Notes: a model not told the origin generated them from the letters alone. A stretch of 64,000 bases of DNA from VAXT01 sp963794605 (GCA_963794605.1 CAWCEN010000004.1:1-64000), one strand, 5' to 3'; positions 16,629 through 25,111 are shown, numbered from the stretch's first letter. Made by a program: numbers and translations.

Positions 16629-18030
16629 GCGAGCCTCGGTGGGACGTAGTCGAAGGCGAGGGCGTGCTCGAGCGCGTGGCCGGCGCGGAAGAGCAGGTTC
16701 TCCGAGAATTGCGCGCCGATCAGCTGGAGGCCGACCGGGAGCCCCTCGGCCAGGCCGCAGGGAATCGACAGGCCCGGCAAGCCGGCCATGTTCGGCGGGA
16801 TCGCGAGCACGTCGCTGAGGTACATCGCCAGCGGGTTGTCGACCCTCGCGCCGATCGGGAACGCGACGGTCGGCGACGTCGGGCTGACGAGGAGGTCGAA
16901 CTGGTCGAGCGCGGCGCGGAACTCGTCGCGGATGATCGTCCGCACCTTCTGCGCCTGGCCGTAGTACGCCTCGTAGTAGCCGGCGGACAGCGCATACGTG
17001 CCGAGCATGATCCGGCGCTTCGGCTCGTCACCGAACCCTGCGTCGCGTGTCCGCATGTACAGCTCTCGGACGTCGCCGTCGGTCACCCGGAGCCCGTAGC
17101 GCACGCCGTCGTAGCGGGCGAGGTTGGACGAGGCCTCGGAGGGGGCGATCAGGTAGTAGCAGGGCAGGCCGTACTCGACCGCGCGCGGGAGGGTCGTCTC
17201 ACCCACCTCGGCGCCGAGCTCGCGGCAGAGCTCGATCGTGGCGTTGACGGCCTCGGTCACGCCAGCCTCGATGCCCTCGGCCTCGTTCAGCTCCTTCGGA
17301 ACGCCGACGCGCAGGCCCTTGAGATCCTCGGCCGTAGGGATCTCGATGGGCTCGGGGAGCTCGACGGTGGTCGTGTCCTCCGGGTCGCGTCCGGCGATCA
17401 CGGAGTAGAGGAACGCACAGTCGCCGACGGTCTTCGCGATCGGGCCGATCTGGTCGAGGCTCGACGCGAAGGCGACGATCCCGGAGCGGGACACGGTGCC
17501 GTAGGTCGGCCGGAGACCGACGACGCCGCACAGGGCGGCCGGCTGCTTGATCGAGCCGCCGGTGTCGGAGCCGAGTGCCCACGGGGCAAGGCCAGCCGCC
17601 ACGGCTGCGGCCGAGCCGCCCGAGGAGCCTCCCGGGACGCGGTCTGGGTCCCACGGGTTCCGGGCCGGCCCGTAGGCCGAGTTCTCGGTCGACGAGCCCA
17701 TTGCGAACTCGTCCATGTTGGTCTTGCCGATGACGCGCAGCCCGCGGGCGCCGCAGCGAGTCGCGACGGTCGCGTCGAAGACCGGCCGGTAGCCCTCGAG
17801 GATCTTCGAGCCGGCGGTCGTCGGGATGCCTTTCGTGCTGATCACGTCTTTGAACGCGATGGGGATCCCCTCGCCGGGCGAGTCGTCGCAGACGTGAAGG
17901 AACGAGTTCAGCTCTCCGTCGCGCTCGTCGATCGCAGAGCGGTACGCAGAGAAGATCTCGTCCGACGACGCTTCACCTGTCTCGAGCAGGTCGTTGACCT
18001 GCTTGCGCGGTCAGTCGCAGGCGTGTTCAT
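16625..18030 (-). CDS. gatA: Amidotransferase subunit A, gatA, interrupted by an apparent frameshift
   Basis: Amidase subunit of GatCAB that releases ammonia from glutamine. The long open frame (GTG 17845) encodes GGSSGGSAAA and GSDTGGSIKQPA, holding two residues of the Ser-cisSer-Lys triad. The true N-terminus lies upstream: ATG 18030 overlaps the gatC stop (ATGA) and reads MNTPATDRA, then the frame changes near 18003-18012 and continues DLLETGEASSDEIF to GIPIAFKDVISTKG. The triad Lys is in AFKD, upstream of GTG 17845, so translation from there could not give an active enzyme. One inserted or two deleted bases restore one frame. As GatCAB is normally essential, a sequence error is the likeliest cause. 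Confidence 0.9.
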
Positions 18031-18308
18031 GCGGGCGGCACTCGGAAGAAGCCGGCTTCGCGGTCGGGCGCGTTTGAGAGCGCCTCCTCGACCGAGAGCG
18101 ATTCCTGGGGCTCGTCGTCCGCCCACACGTTGACGAGATCGAGCGGGTGCGCGGTCGGCTCGACGTCCGCGAGGTCGAGCTCGCTCACCTTGCCGACCGC
18201 TTCGAGGATCGCGTTCAGCTGCGCCCCTAGGCGGTCGATCTCCTCGTCGCTCAGCGCCAGCCGCGCCAGCCGCGCGACGTGCAGCACCTCATCTCTCGAA
18301 ATGGCCAT
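18027..18308 (-). CDS. gatC: Amidotransferase subunit C
   Basis: 93-aa structural subunit that wraps GatA and GatB. It reads ISRDEVLHVARLARLALSDE at the N-terminus, LNAILEAVGKVSELDLADVEP in the middle and NAPDREAGFFRVP at the C-terminus, all typical of GatC. The ATG at 18308 is fixed by GGGAGGAT about eight bases upstream. A longer in-frame reading from 18410 is rejected because it runs through hairpins and has no family support. First gene of gatC-gatA-gatB. Confidence 0.95.
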   Translation of the reverse strand: MAISRDEVLHVARLARLALSDEEIDRLGAQLNAILEAVGKVSELDLADVEPTAHPLDLVNVWADDEPQESLSVEEALSNAPDREAGFFRVPPA

Positions 18309-18376
18309 ACAACATCCTCCCAAAAGCGTCCCGAGCCCAGAGGCGCGGCTCGGCTGCCGGCGACGGCAGCGTTCGC

Positions 18377-18401
18377 TTTTCGCCGCTGACCGCGGCGAAA
18401 A
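18377..18401 (-). other. Perfect 10-bp hairpin in the gatC leader
   Basis: TTTTCGCCGC pairs with GCGGCGAAAA around a 5-nt loop, about 70 nt before the gatC start. It is preceded on the minus strand by CTTTTGGGAGGAT, a copy of the gatC ribosome binding site found again at 18312-18324. No T-tract follows, so it is not a classical terminator. Confidence 0.5.
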
Positions 18402-18415
18402 TCCTCCCAAAAGGT

Positions 18416-18437
18416 GCGGGCCCCTTCCGGGGCCCGC
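18416..18437 (-). terminator. Terminator-like hairpin after the cold shock gene
   Basis: GCGGGCCCC pairs with GGGGCCCGC around a TTCC tetraloop, 24 bp downstream of the csp stop codon, followed on the minus strand by ACCTTTTGGG. The stem is very stable, the T-tract short. Confidence 0.65.
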
Positions 18438-18460
18438 GATCTGTCTCGAGTCCGGAGGTA

Positions 18461-18661
18461 CTAGGCGGCGGTGACGTTCGAGGCCTGAAGGCCCTTGTCG
18501 CCCTGCACGACTTCGAACTGGACGCGCTGCCCCTCGGTCAGCGAGCGGTAGCCGTCCATCTGGATCGCGCTGTGGTGGACGAAAACGTCATCCCCACCCT
18601 CGCGCTCGATGAAGCCGAACCCCTTCTCGTTCGAGAACCACTTGACGGTGCCTTCAGCCAA
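18461..18661 (-). CDS. Cold shock protein (CspA family)
   Basis: 66-67 aa single CSD protein that binds single-stranded RNA/DNA. Both RNP motifs are present: KGFGFIER (RNP1) and DVFVHHSAI (RNP2), with GTVKWFSNEKG at the N-terminus and GLQASNVTAA at the end. The strong site AGGAGG lies five bases before TTG 18661 but only two before the alternative GTG 18664, so TTG is favoured. It lies between folD and the gatCAB operon on the same strand but has its own hairpin terminator. Confidence 0.97.
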   Translation of the reverse strand: MAEGTVKWFSNEKGFGFIEREGGDDVFVHHSAIQMDGYRSLTEGQRVQFEVVQGDKGLQASNVTAA

Positions 18662-18702
18662 CACTTCCTCCTTCTACAGCCGGACTCTAAAGCGCCGGAA
18701 GA

Positions 18703-19563
18703 CTAACCTCCGCCCCCCGGGAACGCAAGGATTCCTCGCCGGTATTTGGCCGCTTTCACCGCGCTCGCGAGGAGCATCGCGATCGTCATCGGGCCGACGC
18801 CTCCGGGGACGGGCGTGATCAGGCCTGCACGCTCGGCGGCACTCGGGTCGACGTCCCCGACGACGCCCTCGTCACCGCGGTTCATGCCGACGTCGATCAC
18901 CGTCGCGCCTTCACGCACGTCGTCAGGGCCGATGACCGCGGTCCGGCCGACGGCGACGACGAGCACGTCTGCCTCACGGGTGACGGCACCGAGGTCGCGC
19001 GTCCGTGAGTGGCAGACGGTGACGGTCGCGTTCGCGTGCAGCAGGAGCAGCGCGGCGGGCTTGCCGACGATGTCGCTGCGGCCGACGACGACCGCGCGGG
19101 CGCCCTCGAGCGGCACGTCGTACTCCTCGAGCAGGCGCATGACGCCGACCGGTGTCGCGCCGACGTGCGCCGGCCGGCCGAGCACGAGCTGGCCGAAGTT
19201 CAGCGGGTGGAGGCCGTCGACGTCCTTGACCGGGTCTATCGCTCGGATCACGCGGGCCTCGTCGATGTGCTCGGGTAGCGGGAGCTGGACGAGGAGCCCG
19301 TCGATCGCGTCGTCTGCATTGAGCTGCGCCACTTGCTCGAGCAGCTCCTCCTCCGTCGTCTGCGAGGCGAGGCGGATGTCCTTCGCGTCGATCCCGACCT
19401 CGGCGGCGGCCTTGTGCTTGAGCCGGATGTAGATGTCCGACGCGGGGTCGTCGCCGACGAGAACCGTCGCGAGCCCGATCTCTCCCAGCTCCCGAACCTC
19501 GTCCGCAATCTCGCCGCGGATGCGCTCGGCGAGCGCCTTGCCGTCGATCAAACGAGCTGCCAC
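18703..19563 (-). CDS. folD: Methylenetetrahydrofolate dehydrogenase/cyclohydrolase
   Basis: 286-aa bifunctional enzyme interconverting 5,10-methylene-THF, methenyl-THF and 10-formyl-THF. ASDIYIRLKHKAAAEVGI contains the conserved Tyr and catalytic Lys. DGLLVQLPLPEH, GRSDIVGKPAALLLL (Rossmann part) and TPVPGGVGPMTIAMLL are family signatures. The GTG start at 19563 overlaps the last base of the upstream ferritin-like gene stop. The C-terminus (KYRRGILAFPGGGG) is slightly extended. A longer upstream reading in the same frame is a shadow of the ferritin-like gene. Confidence 0.96.
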   Translation of the reverse strand: MAARLIDGKALAERIRGEIADEVRELGEIGLATVLVGDDPASDIYIRLKHKAAAEVGIDAKDIRLASQTTEEELLEQVAQLNADDAIDGLLVQLPLPEHIDEARVIRAIDPVKDVDGLHPLNFGQLVLGRPAHVGATPVGVMRLLEEYDVPLEGARAVVVGRSDIVGKPAALLLLHANATVTVCHSRTRDLGAVTREADVLVVAVGRTAVIGPDDVREGATVIDVGMNRGDEGVVGDVDPSAAERAGLITPVPGGVGPMTIAMLLASAVKAAKYRRGILAFPGGGG

Positions 19564-20378
19564 TAGGGCCTGGGCAGCTCCACGTCGCTCACGTCGAGGC
19601 CGAGCGACTCGGCGAGCTTCACGCCTTCCTGGAGATCCTCCTCGAGGCGCTGCAGGTCGCGTTCGTACATGAGGCGGCCGATCACGGCGCGCGCCTTCGG
19701 CCGCCAGAGCGCGTGCTTGATGAAGATCGGAAGCAAGCGGTTGGCCGCGTCGACGAGGCGCTGGTTCATCTTCTTGCCTGCACCTTCGAGCAGAACGCGC
19801 TCGTAGGCCATGCCGGCGCCGTGGTGGATGCCGTCGTCCGTCGCAAGGCGGTTGCAGAGGTCCTCGAGCACCGTCCCGCGCGAGGCGCGCGCGATCAGCC
19901 GGAAGCGCGAGATGATCAGCCGCTCGTAGAAGACCTGCATCTGGAAGACCTTTTCCTCGAGCGTGTCCGCCTCGAGCGTCATGTGCGCGAGCTCGTCGAG
20001 GTACGGGTCGCGCTCGGCGATGCCGCCGACCTCGTTGATCAGCTTCAGCCACGCCTCGGTGTGGCGCGACTCGTCCTGCACCATCGTCGAGTAATAGAGC
20101 TTCGCCTCGGGGTCGGGGGCGACGTTCAGGAGCTGCGAGGCCATCTCGCAGGCGAGCATGTCGGCCTGGAGCTGCTGTGTGAGGACGGAGCGCCACATGT
20201 CGCTCCGGCGGGCGCGGCGCTGCGGGGAGCCCTTGCCCTCGGGGATCGGAGGCAGCTCGCTCCAGGGCAGGTCGCGGACCTGCCATTCCTGGCGCTTGGC
20301 CAGTTCGTAGAAGCGCAGGACGCCTGCGTATTCCTCGCGTTCGCCCGCGACGGGCTCGACGACTTGCTCGGTGGCCAT
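19563..20378 (-). CDS. Ferritin-like diiron protein of unknown function
   Basis: 271-aa mostly helical protein with carboxylate-bridged diiron ligands: ADMLACEMASQLL, MVQDESRHTEAW (ExxH), FYERLIISRF and ATDDGIHHGAGMAYE. The pattern recalls the R2-like/AurF superfamily rather than storage ferritin, so an oxygenase or oxidase role is likely, substrate unknown. It directly precedes folD and diverges from the HMG-CoA reductase homologue across 23 bp. There is no signal peptide; it should be cytoplasmic. Confidence 0.75.
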   Translation of the reverse strand: MATEQVVEPVAGEREEYAGVLRFYELAKRQEWQVRDLPWSELPPIPEGKGSPQRRARRSDMWRSVLTQQLQADMLACEMASQLLNVAPDPEAKLYYSTMVQDESRHTEAWLKLINEVGGIAERDPYLDELAHMTLEADTLEEKVFQMQVFYERLIISRFRLIARASRGTVLEDLCNRLATDDGIHHGAGMAYERVLLEGAGKKMNQRLVDAANRLLPIFIKHALWRPKARAVIGRLMYERDLQRLEEDLQEGVKLAESLGLDVSDVELPRP

Positions 20379-20401
20379 GCGCGGAGATTATCGTCCTACC
20401 C

Positions 20402-21619
20402 GTGGAACTCAGGAAATGGCCGCGCAAGAACGACGCTGCGTCGATCGCGGCTCGGCGTGCAGAACTCGACGGGCGCGTCGATGGCGAGGTCTTCGGGCTC
20501 GACGTCACGCCCTGGGTCGAGGCCCAGGAGGCGCTCACTGGTGTGTCGGTCACGCCGACGGCCGTGATCGGGCCGCTGACGATCTCTCTCGGCGACTACG
20601 AGCTGACCGAGCCCGACGGTGAGCTCGTCGAGCGCGGCCGGTCGACGGACGAGGTCTTCGTCCCGCTCGCACATACAGAGGGGTCGTTGTCGGACTCGCT
20701 CTACCGGGGCGCGCGGGCAGCTGGGGACTCGGGCGGGTTCCGGACCGAGGTTCTGCGCGACCGCATCACGCGGGCGTCTGCATTCGTCACGAACTCGGCC
20801 GAGGAGGCTGCGGCGCTCGGCCGCTGGATCGAGGGCGAGCTGCCGAAGATGCGCGACTGGCTCGCTGGGCTCGACGAGGAGTGGATCTCGCGCTACGCGA
20901 AGCTGCGAGAGGTTGAGACGTACGTCGCGGGGCCGATCTGCCACGTCATGTGGGCGTTCACGACCGGCGACGCCTGCGGGCCGAACATGATCACCCGCAA
21001 CGCCTACGCGCTGAACATGGGCTACGTGATGGAGCACGCGCCGCGGAAGCCCGAGCGGGCGATCCTCGAGGCGAACATGGGCGGCGACAAGAAGGTCTCG
21101 CACCGCTACTTCGAGCGGGGCGGGCACGGGAAGACGGTCGTCGCCGAGGTGACGCTGACCGAGGAGGCCGTGCGGCGCGTCCTGCGGACGACCGTGGACG
21201 ACCTGCTCGAGTTGTCGTGGGCCGGCACGCACGGGGCGGTCGCGTCGGGAATGCAGTCCGTGGCCTTCACACCCGCGACCGCGATCGCGGCGATCTTCAA
21301 CGCGACGGGACAGGACATGGGCATGGTCGGGACGAGCTCGATGGCGCACGGGACCGGAAAGCGCGTCGAGGGCGGGCTCAACGCGGCGATCCGGCTGCCC
21401 GGGCTCGAGGTTGGCACCGTCGGCGGCGGGACGACGCTGCCGTACGCCCGCGCCTGGCTCGGGCTCATGAACTGCGCGGGGCCCGGCAAGGTCTACCGCT
21501 TCGCGCAGATCGTCGCCGCGGCGACGCTGGCGCTCGAGATTTCAGCCTCGGCCGCGATGGCCACGTCCGGCTCGGAGAACTTCTTCAAGGCGCACTTCGA
21601 GCGCGGCGGCATGCGCTAA
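20402..21619 (+). CDS. Hydroxymethylglutaryl-CoA reductase homologue, divergent
   Basis: 405-aa protein with HMG-CoA reductase landmarks: HTEGSLSDSLYRGA (catalytic Glu), TTGDACGPNM (the GDAMGMNM NAD(P)-binding motif), GGDKKVSHRYF (catalytic Lys), ATGQDMGMVGTSS (catalytic Asp) and GTVGGGTTLP. The C-terminal His of the usual AAGHLVKSH motif is not at its expected place; the segment reads ATSGSENFFKAH. It may make mevalonate or act on another acyl-CoA. No other mevalonate-pathway gene is in the window. Starts with GTG 22 bp from the divergent diiron gene. Confidence 0.8.
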   Translation: MELRKWPRKNDAASIAARRAELDGRVDGEVFGLDVTPWVEAQEALTGVSVTPTAVIGPLTISLGDYELTEPDGELVERGRSTDEVFVPLAHTEGSLSDSLYRGARAAGDSGGFRTEVLRDRITRASAFVTNSAEEAAALGRWIEGELPKMRDWLAGLDEEWISRYAKLREVETYVAGPICHVMWAFTTGDACGPNMITRNAYALNMGYVMEHAPRKPERAILEANMGGDKKVSHRYFERGGHGKTVVAEVTLTEEAVRRVLRTTVDDLLELSWAGTHGAVASGMQSVAFTPATAIAAIFNATGQDMGMVGTSSMAHGTGKRVEGGLNAAIRLPGLEVGTVGGGTTLPYARAWLGLMNCAGPGKVYRFAQIVAAATLALEISASAAMATSGSENFFKAHFERGGMR

Positions 21620-21645
21620 AAGGCCGAGCCGTGGGGACAAATCGT

Positions 21646-21734
21646 CACGCTTTCTTTCCAGGGTCTGACCCCGGCGGTCAAGCGTGGAGCCGCGTCGCGG
21701 GGAAATCGGGGTCAGACCCCGTTCCAAAAGCGTG
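21646..21734. repeat. Inverted-repeat element with GGGGTCAGACCCC palindromes
   Basis: Left end CACGCTTTCTTTCCA plus GGGTCTGACCCC (21661-21672) is an imperfect inverted copy of the right end GGGGTCAGACCCC (21708-21720) plus GTTCCAAAAGCGTG. The 35-bp centre differs from the element at 7547-7662. The right end runs into the GTG of the next gene, so it may have replaced that gene's promoter and ribosome binding site. Confidence 0.65.
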
Positions 21735-22205
21735 AAGATTCCTCCACACCACGACCCGGCCTGTTTCGGGTGCGGCAACAACCCGATCGGATTTCACCTT
21801 CCACACCCTGAGGTGGAGGGTGCGGATCGCTATGAGACGACCTTTGCGTTCGACGAGCGCCACCAGGGTGGGCCGGGGATCGTGCACGGCGGGATGGTCG
21901 CGGCGGTGATCGACGAGGCGTGCGGGCTCGTCGCCACCTGGTACCGCTTCCCGACGGTCACCGGGCGCATGTTCCTGCGCTACCGGAGGCCGGTCCCGAT
22001 CAACCGCACGCTCTCGGTTCGTGCGTGGGTCGAGGAAGAGCGTGGCCGCCGCGTCTTCGTACGGGGCGAACTGTGGGATGCAGACGAGCTCCTGGCCGAG
22101 GCGCGGCTCGCCTTCGTGCACGTTCCGCTCGAGCATTTCCTGGACACACCTGAGGGCCGAGTGCACGCCGAAGCGTGGCGAAAGCGCCTGCAGACTGACA
22201 ACTGA
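21732..22205 (+). CDS. PaaI-like hotdog thioesterase
   Basis: About 157 aa with DPACFGCGNNPIGFHL at the N-terminus and VHGGMVAAVIDEACG, the HGG active-site helix of hotdog acyl-CoA thioesterases. The GTG at 21732 follows the inverted-repeat element and has no visible ribosome binding site; an in-frame start at 21684 would lie inside the element. The acyl substrate is unknown. Position after the HMG-CoA reductase homologue may be meaningful, but the repeat separates them. Confidence 0.8.
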   Translation: MKIPPHHDPACFGCGNNPIGFHLPHPEVEGADRYETTFAFDERHQGGPGIVHGGMVAAVIDEACGLVATWYRFPTVTGRMFLRYRRPVPINRTLSVRAWVEEERGRRVFVRGELWDADELLAEARLAFVHVPLEHFLDTPEGRVHAEAWRKRLQTDN

Positions 22206-22253
22206 TTCAGCACCGCGGCGGCAACTGGTCAGCGCCGCTCAGGGACGCGAGAG

Positions 22254-22324
22254 AGGCGCCGACCAGAATCGAACTGGTGTACGAGGCTTTGCAGGCCTCT
22301 GCCTAACCACTCGGCCACGGCGCC
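22254..22324 (-). tRNA. tRNA-Cys (GCA)
   Basis: 71-nt cloverleaf on the minus strand: acceptor GGCGCCG/CGGCGCC with discriminator U, anticodon stem GAGGC/GCCTC with loop CTGCAAA (anticodon GCA), and T arm ACCAGTTCGATTCTGGT. No CCA is encoded. A -10-like TACGAT lies 11 bp upstream. Confidence 0.97.
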
Positions 22325-22334
22325 CGAAGCCGCA

Positions 22335-22385
22335 ATCGTATCGGCGCCCTTCGGCTCTTGAAGCGGGCGAGAGTCCTCGTAAGAA
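22335..22385. promoter_or_regulatory. Overlapping divergent promoters for tRNA-Cys and GAF gene
   Basis: The palindrome-like CTTGAAG (22357-22363) gives a -35 box on each strand: TTGAAG-N16-TAAGAA to the right (GAF gene) and TTCAAG-N16-TACGAT to the left (tRNA-Cys). Both have 16-bp spacers and moderate boxes. Confidence 0.5.
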
Positions 22386-22429
22386 TGAGTATCCGGCGCC
22401 GCCGCCGTTTCGGTTCAACCGACTCGCCG

Positions 22430-23222
22430 ATGTCCTCTCAATACGACAGCCGCCTGAAGGACGAGCAGCTCGCTGCCCGCCTGCGAGACGCACTCGCGAA
22501 AGCCGCACTTGCGCGGACGATCGCCGCCCCGGCGGGCTACTCCAACCTCCTCCAGCGGATCGTCGAGACGGCCGCCGGCGTGATCTCGGCCCGGGCCGCC
22601 GCGCTCTTCCTCGTCGACGAGACGAAGCACGAGCTGCGGTTCGAGGTCGCCCTCGGCGAACGCGCGGACGCGCTGAAGGAGATCCAGGTCCCGCTCGGAC
22701 ATGGCATCGCGGGTGGCGTGGCGATCAGCGGGCAGCCGATGGCCGTCTCGAACGTACAGCAGGACGAGCGCTGGGCGGCCGAGATCGGCGAGCGCGTCGG
22801 CTACATGCCAGAGAACATCCTCTGTGTCCCGCTCTTCTACGAGGGCGCGGTGATCGGAGTGCTCGAGCTGCTCGACAAGGAAGGCGCCGCGTCGTTCGAC
22901 GACGGCGACATCAGGATGCTCAGCCTGTTCGCGAACCAGGCAGCCGTCGCGATCGGGCAAGCCCGCGGCCAGGAGAGCACCAAAGGCGCTAGTCGCGGCC
23001 GTCCTCCGCTCGTCGGTTGCGGACGGGCCCAGCGACAGCCTCGACGACGACGTCCGCACGTTCAGCGCAACACTCGAGGGCGACGAGGGCTTTCGGCGCT
23101 CGCTGCGGCTCGCCGAGCTCGTCCACGAGATCGGCCGCGAGGGAGAGCAGGAGCTCGAGGCCTGTCAGCGGATCCTCGAAAGCTTCGCCGAGTATCTGCG
23201 CGCCCGCGGCTCGGCGTCCTAG
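22430..23222 (+). CDS. GAF-domain protein with apparent frameshift
   Basis: The first frame encodes a GAF domain (about 30-180) with VISARAAALFLVDE, PLGHGIAGGVAISGQP and FFANQ-like LFANQAAVAIGQARG at its end. At the AAA run near 22981-22985 the sense frame shifts by one base: the other frame continues LVAAVLRSSVADGPSD through a charged helical region to ARGSAS and a TAG at 23220-23222. Without the shift the frame runs through the next gene as low-complexity shadow. One A too many explains it. The ligand and partner are unknown; GAF proteins often sense small molecules or redox state. Confidence 0.75.
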
Positions 23223-23261
23223 GGCACTGCGATCGGCGAAAAAGTCTGATCGAATCCCCCC

Positions 23262-23987
23262 GTGCGCATCGGCCTGATCTCCGACACCCACGGGAATCTC
23301 CTGGCTCTGGATGCAGTGCTCGAGGAGCTCGACGGCGAGCGCGTCGACCAGATCGTTTGCCTCGGCGACGTTGCCGTCGGCCCTCAGCCGGCCGAGACGC
23401 TCGCCCGCGTGAAGGAGCTCGGCTGCCCGGTAGTGATGGGCAACTGGGACGCCGCCTTCCTCAGAGGCATGCCCGAGCCGAGAGACAAGGTCAGCGAGAT
23501 GCTCATCGAGATCGGGAACTGGTGGGCCACGTTCCTCTCCCCCGACGACCGCGAGTTCATGGCCAGCTTTCAGCCGACGGTCGACCTCATGCTCGGGTCG
23601 ACCCCCGCGCTCGCGTTCCACGGGTCGCCGAGCTCGTACGACGACTGGATCTTTTCGACGACGTCCGACGAGGAGATGCGGCCGATGCTGATCGACGCCG
23701 ACGCGCCTGTGCTCCTCGGCGGGCACACGCACGTCCAGATGATCCGCCGTTACGGCGCCTCGGTGATCGTCAACCCGGGGAGTGTCGGTCTGCCGTTCCG
23801 GGAGTGGTGGCCGCGTCCCGTGCGGATCTCGCCGTGGGCCGAGTACGGCATCGTCGGCGGCGAGGACGCGCACCTGAGCATCGAGCTGCGCCGCACACCC
23901 TTCGACGTGGACGCGTTCCTCGAGTTGAGCCGTGAGTCCGGGATGCCGCACGCCGAGTGGTGGGCGAACACCTGGGCTCGCGACTAG
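23262..23987 (+). CDS. Calcineurin-like metallophosphoesterase (YfcE/MJ0936 type)
   Basis: 241-aa protein from a GTG start with all metallophosphatase motifs in order: GLISDTHGN (D-x-H), CLGDVAVGP (GD), VMGNWD (GN-D), FHGSP and LGGHTHVQ (GHTH), which bind two metals. Family members hydrolyse phosphodiesters of small molecules; the substrate here is open. It lies 39 bp after the GAF gene on the same strand and may share its transcript. Confidence 0.92.
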   Translation: MRIGLISDTHGNLLALDAVLEELDGERVDQIVCLGDVAVGPQPAETLARVKELGCPVVMGNWDAAFLRGMPEPRDKVSEMLIEIGNWWATFLSPDDREFMASFQPTVDLMLGSTPALAFHGSPSSYDDWIFSTTSDEEMRPMLIDADAPVLLGGHTHVQMIRRYGASVIVNPGSVGLPFREWWPRPVRISPWAEYGIVGGEDAHLSIELRRTPFDVDAFLELSRESGMPHAEWWANTWARD

Positions 23988-23988
23988 G

Positions 23989-25111
23989 TCAGCGGCGCGA
24001 GATCGTGGTCACCGTGCCGTCGGGGGCGATCCGGCGGATGTGGCCCGCCGGCCCGGCGTCGAGCACGTAGGTCACGCCGCCGCCGACCTCGACGTCGTAG
24101 GGAACCGCGAACGCCGGGCCGACGAAGCCGAGCCGCATTCCGGTCGGGCTCAGCCGGACGACGCGATCCTGCGAGCCCTCGATCACGGAGACGGTTCCGT
24201 CCGCGGCGACATCGATCCCGTAGGGCTGGTCGACTGCCGCGAACGCCGTCACGAGTCCGGTTGCGAGGTCGATGCGCCGGACGCGGTTGTTGTCGCGGTC
24301 CGAGACGAGCACCGACTCCGTCCGCAGCGACCGCAAGCCCGTGCGGCGACGAGAACTGCGCATTCAGGGCCGGACCGCCGTCACCGCCTCCTCCGATCTC
24401 CCCGGTGCCGGCGATCCGGATGGACGGTCCCGAACCTCCGGGGACCCGGAAGACCTGCGTGGCCGTCGAGTAGTAGACGTCGCCGTTGGGCGCTGCCGCG
24501 ATCGGCCCGACCTCGACACCCGGCGGCGTCTCGGCGACGGTCGTCGGCGGCCCGCCGGCGTTCAGCCGCTGCAGCCGGCCGCCGATCGAGATGTAGACGC
24601 TGCCCGAGGGCGAGCGCACGACCGCGTACGGGCGGGCGATCGACGGCACGAGCACGCTCACGCGGCCCGTGGCGGGGTCGACTCGGAGCACGCGGCCCGG
24701 GTTGTTCTCGACGAGCAGCAGCGTCCCTGTGGGCTCGAAGTCGATCGAGGTCGGCTCCGTGAAGACGATGGGCCTGGCGGGCGGCCGCTTCACGCGAACG
24801 GATCCGAGCCGCGAGGCCGCACCGCCCGCTCGCGCCGTGATCCGCCAGAGACCGGCCTTGGTGAAGACGAGCCGCGCGCGATACGAGCCGCGCCTCCCGG
24901 TCGCGCGGGCGCTCACGCGTCCCGGCCCAGACGCGCTCACGCGAACCGCGCCTGAGTAGCTCAGCGGCCGGACCGTGAGCCGGACCGTCCACGCGCGACC
25001 GGCGACCGGAGCTGCCTGCTTCCCGGTCAGCGAGACCCGAACCGGGCCTGCGGCGGACGCGCTGCACGCGAACACCCCGAGGAGTAGCAGCACGCCGGCA
25101 ACCCGCTTCAT
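23989..25111 (-). CDS. Secreted NHL/beta-propeller repeat protein with apparent frameshift
   Basis: Signal peptide (MKRVAGVLLLLGVFACSASA), an Ig-like N-terminal part (about 25-110) and then NHL-type repeats (PTSIDFEPTGTLLLVENN, GPIAAAPNGDVYYST, PHGLAVAADG). Near 24314-24322 the frame breaks at GACGGAGTCGGTG: one surplus base separates AVAADG from SVLVSDRDNNRVRRIDLATG, which continues through further repeats to TTISRR and TGA at 23989. In the first frame the remainder is Arg-rich shadow. The intact product would be an extracytoplasmic beta-propeller of about 370 aa with unknown ligand. Confidence 0.8.

Noticed and set aside
16625..17845. gatA annotated from GTG 17845 as a complete short amidase
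   Set aside because: The catalytic Lys of the Ser-Ser-Lys triad lies just upstream of this codon, and the gatC/gatA ATGA junction marks the true start at 18030.
22358..22429. TTG 22358 as start of the GAF gene
   Set aside because: It lies within the -35 region of the predicted promoter; the 24 extra residues are Arg-rich and without GAF character.
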